From Terriglobia bacterium (GTDB taxonomy: Bacteria; Acidobacteriota; Terriglobia; Acidiferrales; UBA7541): a stretch of 40,868 bases of DNA. The position numbers and the translations under genes are program-made. Under the pieces are notes generated by a model. That model was not told the origin of the DNA. It saw only the letters and a list, made by a program, of their open reading frames with translations, and ran no database searches. This document shows positions 16,306 through 23,323 of this stretch, in pieces. How positions within the stretch are numbered: the stretch's first letter is position 1; every line of letters begins with the position of its first letter. The stretch is from positions 1-40,868 of the forward strand of contig JAIQGD010000020.1 of NCBI GenBank assembly GCA_020072765.1. The letters run 5' to 3'.

Positions 16306-17034
16306 TTACCGCTTGCGCTTCAATTCCTCGCTGAGAACAAGGGCTTCGGCGACTTCCTTCATGGACTTGCGGCGCTGGCGGCTCTCGCGCTGCAGCGTGA
16401 GATACGCCTCTTCTTCGTTGATCTTCAAATCGCGCTGCAGGATTCCCTTGGCTCGCTCGACCACTTTTCTGGTTTCCAGTTCGCCGGAAAGCTGCAAGTT
16501 CTCGCTCTCCAGCCGCGCTCTCTCGATCTCCGCGCCTGCCAGGAAACCCACGGTCGCAATCAGGCTGATTTCGCGTTTGCTGTATAGGTGCTGCGCGCGA
16601 TCCTGCACGTTGATGACTCCGACCAGGCGTCCGCCGCTCACCACGGGCACCGACAAGAAAGCCTCGAAGCGATCCTCCGGGAGTTCGTTGAACACCTTGA
16701 AGCGCGGATCCCGGAAAGCCCCCTGGGCCACCGCGACGGGCTCGCGGTGCTCGGCCACCCAGCCGGTGATGCCTTGCCCCACTTTCATCTTCAGCCGGTC
16801 CACCACTTCCGGATGGGGATTCTTCGAGGCGCGCAGGACCAACTCGTCGTTCTCCAGCACATACACCATGCAGGAGTCGCATTTCACCACGGCCGTCACG
16901 AATTCCACGACATCCCGCAGCACTTCTTGCAGCGGCGCTGCCGTGGACATGCGGCTGGCGATCCGGTTCAGCAGCGTAAGGTCGAAGTCTTCCCCGCTGT
17001 GTCCCTGCTGTGCATCATGGGCGGGCGCTGACAT
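16306..17034 (-). CDS. GAF-ANTAR transcription antitermination regulator
   Basis: A 242-residue cytoplasmic regulator. Residues about 15-165 form a GAF sensor domain (VVEFVTAVVKCDSCMVYVLE, KVGQGITGWVAEHREPVAV, FLSVPVVSGGRLVGVINVQ). A helical linker leads to a C-terminal ANTAR domain (about 180-235; LETRKVVERAKGILQRDLKINEEEAY, ending KSMKEVAEALVL). ANTAR domains bind paired RNA hairpins and prevent premature termination, often of nitrogen-metabolism genes. Next downstream is the amt cluster with hairpins in its leader, so autonomous control of ammonium uptake is a fair guess. The GAF ligand is unknown. The start is uncertain: ATG 17034, ATG 17082 or TTG 17118 all leave the GAF domain intact. 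The FixJ-type regulator gene is immediately upstream. Confidence 0.88.
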   Translation of the reverse strand: MSAPAHDAQQGHSGEDFDLTLLNRIASRMSTAAPLQEVLRDVVEFVTAVVKCDSCMVYVLENDELVLRASKNPHPEVVDRLKMKVGQGITGWVAEHREPVAVAQGAFRDPRFKVFNELPEDRFEAFLSVPVVSGGRLVGVINVQDRAQHLYSKREISLIATVGFLAGAEIERARLESENLQLSGELETRKVVERAKGILQRDLKINEEEAYLTLQRESRQRRKSMKEVAEALVLSEELKRKR

Positions 17035-17154
17035 GGATAGGGGCCGCCGGTCAGCCGGATACGTTGTCCAGGACCTCTTCATGCGTCGGAGACTAGCAAG
17101 CACCGGGCGGCAGGGCAATTATCCCTTGGTATGGGTCTGTTGTGCAGCAGAATT

Positions 17155-17781
17155 CTACCGGTGGGAGTGCATCCCGAGCTTTCCTGCCAGTTGCACCAAG
17201 CCCGCGAGGGTGTCCGCCCCCATGTTCTGCATCATTTGGCTGCGGTGAACCTTGATGGTAATTTCGCTCAAGCCTAGCTTCGCGGCGATCTCCTTGTTGG
17301 TGAACCCTCCGACGACGAAATGCAAGACTTCGCGTTGCCGTGACGTGAGTTTTCCGAACCGGGATCGAAGCACGGAGAGTTTCGCTTCTTGCTCGCGTCG
17401 GGCGCGGTCTCGATCGAGGGCCTGACGGATCGCCGCCAGCAGTTCCTGCTTTTGAAACGGTTTGGTCAGAAATTCCACCGCGCCGGCTTTCATCGCCCGG
17501 GAGACCATGGGAATGTCCCCGTGGCCGGTCACAAACACGATGGGAATTCCGATTCCGGCCCTTGCCAGTTCGCCCTGAAGCTCCAGGCCGGTCATCCCAG
17601 GGAGCCGCACATCAAGCACCAGACAACTGGGGATTTCCCGCCGGCTCGCGCTGAGAAACTCCTCCGCGGACCCGAACGCCTCCGCGCACAACCCCACCGA
17701 TCGGAATAGGCTGGTCATCGAGTCGCGAACCGGCGCGTCATCGTCGACCACATACACGATGCAATCACGGTTACTCATCAT
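17155..17781 (-). CDS. FixJ-family response regulator (REC-LuxR)
   Basis: A 208-residue DNA-binding response regulator. The receiver domain (about 6-122) has the acidic pair in VVDDD (13-15), phospho-acceptor D57 (CLVLDVRLPG), the Thr in VFVTGHGD and the Lys in FLTKPF. The C-terminal LuxR/FixJ helix-turn-helix (about 140-200) has LTSRQREVLHFVVGGFTNKEIAAKLGLSEITIKVHRSQ. These proteins are activated by a PAS-histidine kinase, but none is encoded in this window, so it is an orphan here. The start at 17781 (or the adjacent ATG at 17778) is preferred over the longer frame from 17847, whose first 22 residues are not conserved. It precedes the GAF-ANTAR gene by about 120 nt and probably shares its transcript. 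Confidence 0.92.
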   Translation of the reverse strand: MMSNRDCIVYVVDDDAPVRDSMTSLFRSVGLCAEAFGSAEEFLSASRREIPSCLVLDVRLPGMTGLELQGELARAGIGIPIVFVTGHGDIPMVSRAMKAGAVEFLTKPFQKQELLAAIRQALDRDRARREQEAKLSVLRSRFGKLTSRQREVLHFVVGGFTNKEIAAKLGLSEITIKVHRSQMMQNMGADTLAGLVQLAGKLGMHSHR

Positions 17782-17913
17782 GGTCTCGCAAACCCGTCGG
17801 CACCGTAAACCGAAAGGGCGAACCGCCGCCCGAAAGCGTTCCGGCATAGTGAGCCCCTCGCGTGTGGATACTTCTGGTGATTCAGGCCCCGGTGCGCTGC
17901 ATCCACGGCGCCG

Positions 17914-18138
17914 CTAATGGATCCACCGCTGATGGCTGGAGATGGCTGGAAGCCGAACCTCCAGTATCCATTGGTTGTTTTCCAGTTCATAGATCCTGCA
18001 AAAGGCGCGGTTCACCAACGCCGCGACGAATTCAGCGGCGCACCCTAACTGTTTCTCGGGTGATCCGGCCGCCGACAGGGGGCTGGTGATCGGGTCCAAC
18101 ACCCCGCGCTCATCGTCCAAAGGAATCAGTACATGCAC
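17914..18138 (-). CDS. Possible small hypothetical protein
   Basis: A 74-residue frame between the pseudokinase and response-regulator genes with coding-like codon use (ending ..FCRIYELENNQWILEVRLP). The start is GTG at 18138 without a clear ribosome site. No family recognised. It could be a remnant of a longer gene, or non-coding. Confidence 0.3.
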   Translation of the reverse strand: MHVLIPLDDERGVLDPITSPLSAAGSPEKQLGCAAEFVAALVNRAFCRIYELENNQWILEVRLPAISSHQRWIH

Positions 18139-18246
18139 AAACGGAGCCTAGCAACGGCGGGAATACGTGTCCAATTCGTCCTTTCGATGCAAGCGATACG
18201 TTTTCGTGGAACCGCACGCGCCCAGCCGCAATGTTTCCGGCTGCGC

Positions 18247-19203
18247 CTAGCGCCGTGCGAAGTAGAGGAGCAACCCAAAAACCAAAAGGGGAATTAGCAC
18301 CATCGCGGCGTAGGACAACACTCGTCTCCATTCCGACGCGCGCTGTTTCTTCCAATCTCGCAACTCGGCTCGTTCGGTGACTCCCACTTGATCCGGATGT
18401 TCGAGGTCCCGTGCGAAGTCATGGGCATTCGGATAGCGATTCTTATGCTCGCGTTCGAGAGCCCGGTAAATCACTTCCTGCAATTGGGGCGAAATCGTGG
18501 AATCGATCTCGCGGGGCGGAACGGGATGCTTCAGGACCCGGTCGAACACATCGGTCTCCTCGAAGGGGGTCCTCCCCGTCAGCATCTCGTACAGAATCAC
18601 TCCCAGCGAATAGATGTCGCTGCGGGCATCGCCGCGCTTTCCTGTCAACTCCTCGGGGGAAATGTATGGCGAGACGCCTACCATCTGCGCCAGGCTCGTA
18701 AACGTCAGCCGCGGGGCCCCCTCCTTGGCAGCGACATCAAAACCCGTCAGCTTGATGTGATCCTCCGCGCCGACGAGGATCTTCTCCGGCCGCAGGTTGC
18801 GGTGCACGATTCCGTGGTTGTGGATGTAACCCAGAGCGTCGCAAATGCCTCGTGCGATCCTCACCGCGCGTTCCGAAGGAAGCTTCTTCTGCTCGGTAAG
18901 AATCTGCCGCAGCGGCTGCCCCTCAAACCACTCGGTCACCAGATAGGGCCGAGTACGATGGTCATCCGCAACGACTTTCAGCAGGCCGGCATGATCCAGC
19001 GACTTGCCGATCTCCTCTTCGCGGTGAAAGCGGTCGAAGAAAGTCGGGTCACTTTCCATCTCCGCGTGTGGAACCTTGATGGCTACCGCCCGGTTCGTGC
19101 GGAGATCCGTCCCCCGAAAGACAGTCGTCGCGCGGCTGCGCGCAACCACGCCGTCAATACGGTAGTGGTCCAGTTGATCGCCGGGATTGATTGGAGTCTT
19201 CAT
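18247..19203 (-). CDS. Ser/Thr kinase-fold membrane protein, predicted pseudokinase
   Basis: A 318-residue protein with a bacterial Hanks-type kinase fold (about 13-270) and one C-terminal transmembrane helix (about 296-315), so the kinase domain faces the cytoplasm. K43 in VAIK, an alpha-C glutamate (E62-E64), the SPE motif and SDIYSLG are kept. Three essential sites are lost. The catalytic loop reads HRNLRPEK: N136 replaces the catalytic Asp, and K141 replaces the metal-binding Asn. DFG reads GFD (154-156), and the glycine-rich loop (18-27, GVVARSRATT) lacks its glycines. Catalysis is therefore unlikely and a scaffold or allosteric role is more plausible. There is no PASTA or other extracellular domain. 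The ATG at 19203 follows GAGG. It heads the leftward regulator block. Confidence 0.9.
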   Translation of the reverse strand: MKTPINPGDQLDHYRIDGVVARSRATTVFRGTDLRTNRAVAIKVPHAEMESDPTFFDRFHREEEIGKSLDHAGLLKVVADDHRTRPYLVTEWFEGQPLRQILTEQKKLPSERAVRIARGICDALGYIHNHGIVHRNLRPEKILVGAEDHIKLTGFDVAAKEGAPRLTFTSLAQMVGVSPYISPEELTGKRGDARSDIYSLGVILYEMLTGRTPFEETDVFDRVLKHPVPPREIDSTISPQLQEVIYRALEREHKNRYPNAHDFARDLEHPDQVGVTERAELRDWKKQRASEWRRVLSYAAMVLIPLLVFGLLLYFARR

Positions 19204-19590
19204 CGGTCCTCGTTAGCGGACATCGTTGGCAAGCGTGAAATCATAAGAGCCTGCGTTGTCATCCGCAGCGCAGCCCGTGCGTGGAACCCTTCGAACGCAG
19301 ATCGGCCTCGCGGATTGATATTACCAATTCCGTCTTGCTGGTTGACAATATCCACGGCCTTCTTAGCCGACGTTTGAGGTGCCCCTGGCTTCGAAGCGCC
19401 ATGCCCAATCCGTCGCGAGTCTGATCGGTCTTGACGCTCAGGCGATGGTTGACTCAACTCATCTTCGGCGCCCTCGGTGGGGTGCGCTCCTGTCGGGAAA
19501 TACATCAGCCAATCATAGTACGCCCAAGAATGCTCATGGTTCCAATGCGACGTTTTGATGGCAGGAATCAATGATTCAAATGGCCTGTGG

Positions 19591-19677
19591 TTCGCCAAGA
19601 CTCTGACCGACCGCAGAATCAGTAACTTACTGCCGTTGTCGTTCGCCAAAACTCTGGCCGACTGCGAAATCAATGAC
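19591..19677. repeat. Two imperfect 36-bp direct repeats
   Basis: Units at 19591-19626 and 19642-19677 both begin TTCGCCAA(G/A)ACTCTG and end in AATCA(G/A)T(A/G)AC, with a 51-nt period. They lie just left of the transposase remnant. They may be insertion-element debris or binding sites. Confidence 0.55.
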
Positions 19678-19721
19678 ATGGCTGCCGCCGTCTCACCAGC
19701 ACTCTGTTACAACTCCTGAGC

Positions 19722-19856
19722 ATGTTTCGATTCCTCAGACTGTGCTTCGGAGTGTTCACTCGTCTCTCTCACGCGCGCCGAAGTCCCCTCCTCGAGAATC
19801 TCGCGTTACCGGAAGTGTCCCAAAAACATGTGTTTGTGGGCAGCCTAAAGTGCTGA
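19722..19856 (+). pseudogene. Truncated integrase-core transposase (N-terminal remnant)
   Basis: A 44-codon frame starting MFRFLRLCFGVFTR and continuing to LLLENLAL-like sequence (SPLLENLAL). This is the characteristic N-terminus of a family of integrase-core transposases, whose next residues are usually RQQLAVLKR. Here the similarity ends abruptly and a stop follows at 19854-19856. The catalytic DDE core is absent. This is the only insertion-element trace beside the defence island. Confidence 0.55.
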
Positions 19857-20174
19857 TCCACGGCCTCGTCTTTTCAAGCAGTTGGAGGCTGACTGACAAA
19901 GGGGTTTTTGGGCAGGCCCTGTACTATCCCTTTCGTTATGCATCGGCGGAGCCGCGATGGAAGGCTGCAAAATCATGCTCACAGCAGAGTGTCGGTTCTG
20001 TTGTAATCAGCGGAAGGCGTACGCTCATTGTTCAACGAGGTACGCATGTCAGCTGAGGGTTGAGCCGTTACGTAATGGGGCATTTCAATCAGAAGCAATG
20101 GTGAATTATTGCGTCACGGCAATCGTCGGTTCAAGCGTGGGCAGTAGGGGTCACTTTTGGTGGTAGTATCCCCC

Positions 20175-20203
20175 CTGATAATCCAGTTGCACTTTGATAT
20201 ATT
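20175..20203 (+). promoter_or_regulatory. Candidate promoter of the restriction operon
   Basis: CTGATA (20175-20180) as a 4/6 -35 hexamer, a 17-nt spacer and TATATT (20198-20203) as a 5/6 -10 hexamer. It lies 46 nt upstream of the first gene of the four-gene operon and is the best match in this spacer. Confidence 0.45.
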
Positions 20204-20249
20204 CCATCTGGAGCGGATCGTGTCAGACTTACGGTTGTGAAACTCAAAC

Positions 20250-23200
20250 ATGGATAACCAGTTTTTTGAACGCCCGATTCTGAACTCGCCGTACAGCTAC
20301 CCGGGACGCCATTGGGAGCTGGATAGCGCGGGACAGCCCACACAGAGGATTATCGAGACCCGGCGGCGTGCAGAGTTCATCACGCCGATCCCCAAGCCCA
20401 AGAAGCAAAAGCGAAAAGCGAGCCAGGACACACTGGTCTTTGACGAGGGTAAAGGGCTTTCGACAGAGAAGCAGCTATACGATCCAACGCCAATCATCAA
20501 TGATCTCCGCTATCACGTTGACGAATGGCGGAAGCTGCCGAATCCTCGGGACTGGCTGGTGACGCCCGAGACTGAACGTCTCCTTCAGCACTGGCGGCAC
20601 CACAGCTTCAGCAGTTTCCGGCCGTTCTTCTGCCAAGTCGAGGCCATCGAGACGGTCATTTGGCTGACCGAAGTCGCTCCAAAGGTGGGGAAGACTGGCA
20701 AAGGGTTCATCGAACACCTAGGAAATGCCAACCGAGACGCGAATCCTGATCTTATGCGCCTCGCCCTGAAGCTGGCGACAGGCGCGGGCAAAACGACAGT
20801 CATTGCGATGCTGATCGCGTGGCAGACCATCAATGCCAATCGCCGGTCTAATAGCCCACATTTCACGCGCGGATTTCTGGTCGTTGCACCCGGCCTGACA
20901 ATCAAGGATCGCCTGCGCCTCCTCCAACCCAACGACCCGGACAGCTACTATGTCAGCCGGGAATTGATCCCGAGTGACATGCTGGACGATCTCAAAAGGG
21001 CCAAGATCGTAATCACCAACTTTCACGCGTTCAAACTTCGCGAGCGCGTTGAACTATCGGCAGGCGGCCGGGCGCTCCTGCAAGGTCGGGGCGAGGAACT
21101 GAACACGCTTGAAACAGAAGGGCAGATGCTCCAGCGGGTAATGCCTGATCTGATGGGCATGAAAAACATCATGGTGCTCAATGACGAAGCGCACCATTGC
21201 TACCGCGAGAAGCCGGGAGCAGAAGACGAAGATGAGGATTTGAAGGGGGACGAGAAGAAAGAAGCCGAGAAGAACACCGAGGCCGCCCGTGTCTGGATTT
21301 CAGGCCTTGAGGCTGTAAACCGCAAACTCGGCGTCGCACGCGTCATTGACCTGTCTGCGACCCCCTTTTTCCTCAGCGGCTCGGGCTACGCCGAAGGCAC
21401 GCTATTCCCGTGGACGATGAGCGACTTCTCGCTCATGGACGCCATCGAGTGCGGCATCGTCAAGCTGCCGCGCGTCCCCGTGGCCGACAACATCCCCGGC
21501 GAAGAGATGCCCATGTTCCGCAACCTGTGGGAGCACATCCGGACAAAGATGCCCAAGAAGGGGCGGGGCAAGGGCGGCACACTCGATCCGCTCAGCCTCC
21601 CGCCACAACTCCAAACGGCTCTCGAAGCACTCTACGGTCACTACGAGAAGACATACCGTCTTTGGGAAAAGGCCGGCATCCGGGTGCCGCCTTGCTTCAT
21701 CGTGGTTTGCCAAAACACCGCCATCTCGAAGCTGGTTTACGACTTCATCTCCGGCTTTCTGCGGGAGAACGACGATGGCTCGACGACGCCTGTAAACGGA
21801 CGCCTCCCGCTTTTCCGCAACTTCGATGAACACGGCAACCCTTTCCCCCGGCCAAACACGCTGCTCATCGACAGCGAGCAACTCGAATCCGGCGAAGCGT
21901 TGGACGACAACTTCCGTGCAATGGCCGCCGATGAGATTGACCGCTTCCGCCGCGAGATCATCGAGCGCACCGGCGACCCCCGCCAAGCCGAACAAATCAC
22001 TGACCAGGAATTACTCCGCGAAGCCATGATTACCGTGGGGCGGCAAGGGCGGCTGGGCGGATCAATCCGCTGCGTCGTCTCCGTCGCCATGCTCACGGAG
22101 GGCTGGGATGCCCAGACTGTTACGCACGTGCTGGGCGTCCGCGCCTTCGGCACCCAGCTCCTCTGCGAACAGGTCATCGGCCGTGCCCTGCGGCGCCAGT
22201 CCTACGATCTGAATGAAGAGGGTTTGTTCAATGTGGAATACGCCGACATCTTGGGGATTCCCTTCGACTTTACCGCCAAGCCGGTCGTCGCTCCCCCGCA
22301 GCCGCCGCGTGAGACCATCCAGGTCAAGGCCGTGCGTCCCGACCGCGATGCACTTGAAATCCGTTTCCCGCGAGTCGTGGGCTATCGCGTTGAATTGCCC
22401 CAGGAGAGGCTAACGGCGGAGTTCAATGCGGACTCCGTGATGGAGCTAACCCCAGATCTAGTCGGCGCGACGGAGACTCAAAACTCGGGAATCATTGGCG
22501 AAAAAGTGGACCTCAATCTCGTTCACACCAGCGACGTTCGCCCTTCGCAGGTTTTGTATGAACTCGTGTCGCACCTCGTTTTGACCAAGTGGCGCGACCC
22601 AGGCGAAGATCCAAAGCTCCACCTCTTTGGCCAGCTCAAACGCATCGCCAAGGAATGGCTCGACGGTTACCTGGTGTGCAAAGGCGGCACATATCCGGCG
22701 CAGCTCAAATACAAGATGCTCGCCGACATGGCTTGCGAACGCATCACCGCCGGGATCGTACGAAAATTCGTTGGCCAACGACCGATCATCGCCTTGCTCG
22801 ACCCCTACAACCCCACCGGTTCCACCAGCCACGTCAATTTCAATACGTCCAAAACCGACCGCTGGGAGACAGACGCTCGCCGCTGTCACATCAACTGGGT
22901 GATTCTCGACAGCGACTGGGAGGCGGAATTTTGCCGCGTTGCCGAGTCACACCCACGCGTGCGGGCCTACGTCAAAAACCACAACCTCGGCCTTGAGGTG
23001 CCTTACCGCTATGGCTCGGAGATGCGCAAATACATCCCCGACTTTATCGTGCTGGTGGATGACGGGCACGGCGAGGGCGATCTCCTGCATCTGATCGTCG
23101 AGATCAAAGGCTACCGGCGCGAAGACGCGAAGGAAAAGAAATCCACGATGGACACCTACTGGGTGCCCGGCGTGAATCACATCGCCAAATATGGCCGTTG

Positions 23201-23321
23201 GGCTTTTGCCGAGTTCACTGAGGTCTATCAGATTCAGGCTGACTTCAAGGCCAAGGTCGAAAGCGAATTCAATAAAATGATCGAGGCCGTCACTGCCCAG
23301 CCGGTGGAGAAAAAAGAATAG
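20250..23321 (+). CDS. Type III-like restriction endonuclease/helicase (BPTD_3080-type)
   Basis: A 1023-residue SF2 helicase-nuclease, the restriction subunit of the operon. Motifs: Walker A LATGAGKTT (175-183), DEAH (312-315, NDEAHHC), SAT (369-371, DLSATPFF), then VAMLTEGWD and QVIGRALRR in the second RecA domain. A PD-(D/E)xK nuclease at the C-terminus has D931 (YIPDFIV) and E951-I-K953 (LIVEIKG). This layout matches NCBI's BPTD_3080-family restriction endonucleases. It should translocate on or cut DNA whose sites lack methylation by the next gene's product. Residues about 325-345 are a charged Glu/Lys/Asp-rich linker. It is first in a rightward operon; the methyltransferase starts 2 nt after its stop. 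The ribosome site is weak. Confidence 0.92.
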   Translation: MDNQFFERPILNSPYSYPGRHWELDSAGQPTQRIIETRRRAEFITPIPKPKKQKRKASQDTLVFDEGKGLSTEKQLYDPTPIINDLRYHVDEWRKLPNPRDWLVTPETERLLQHWRHHSFSSFRPFFCQVEAIETVIWLTEVAPKVGKTGKGFIEHLGNANRDANPDLMRLALKLATGAGKTTVIAMLIAWQTINANRRSNSPHFTRGFLVVAPGLTIKDRLRLLQPNDPDSYYVSRELIPSDMLDDLKRAKIVITNFHAFKLRERVELSAGGRALLQGRGEELNTLETEGQMLQRVMPDLMGMKNIMVLNDEAHHCYREKPGAEDEDEDLKGDEKKEAEKNTEAARVWISGLEAVNRKLGVARVIDLSATPFFLSGSGYAEGTLFPWTMSDFSLMDAIECGIVKLPRVPVADNIPGEEMPMFRNLWEHIRTKMPKKGRGKGGTLDPLSLPPQLQTALEALYGHYEKTYRLWEKAGIRVPPCFIVVCQNTAISKLVYDFISGFLRENDDGSTTPVNGRLPLFRNFDEHGNPFPRPNTLLIDSEQLESGEALDDNFRAMAADEIDRFRREIIERTGDPRQAEQITDQELLREAMITVGRQGRLGGSIRCVVSVAMLTEGWDAQTVTHVLGVRAFGTQLLCEQVIGRALRRQSYDLNEEGLFNVEYADILGIPFDFTAKPVVAPPQPPRETIQVKAVRPDRDALEIRFPRVVGYRVELPQERLTAEFNADSVMELTPDLVGATETQNSGIIGEKVDLNLVHTSDVRPSQVLYELVSHLVLTKWRDPGEDPKLHLFGQLKRIAKEWLDGYLVCKGGTYPAQLKYKMLADMACERITAGIVRKFVGQRPIIALLDPYNPTGSTSHVNFNTSKTDRWETDARRCHINWVILDSDWEAEFCRVAESHPRVRAYVKNHNLGLEVPYRYGSEMRKYIPDFIVLVDDGHGEGDLLHLIVEIKGYRREDAKEKKSTMDTYWVPGVNHIAKYGRWAFAEFTEVYQIQADFKAKVESEFNKMIEAVTAQPVEKKE

Positions 23322-23323
23322 TC

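Larger units (their letters stand above)
19204..20249. other. 1-kb junction between the chromosomal block and the defence island
   Basis: No intact gene is supported. It contains two imperfect 36-bp direct repeats (19591-19677), a truncated integrase-core transposase (19722-19856) and a candidate promoter for the restriction operon (20175-20203). A 159-residue leftward frame (19200-19679) covers the repeats and looks non-coding. The content fits the scarred left boundary of an acquired island. Confidence 0.55.

Noticed and set aside
15106-16587. A 493-residue rightward open frame
   Set aside because: Antisense to the small membrane-protein genes and the ANTAR gene. Its composition (Arg, His, Gln-rich) is typical of a frame forced by GC-rich third positions, and it has no domain.
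18388-19377. A 329-residue rightward frame
   Set aside because: Antisense to the pseudokinase gene, with no motif or ribosome site.
19200-19679. A 159-residue leftward frame ending at the pseudokinase start (ATGA)
   Set aside because: It spans the direct repeats and has a repeat-derived, low-information sequence. The overlap with the kinase start looks accidental because the kinase has its own GAGG site.
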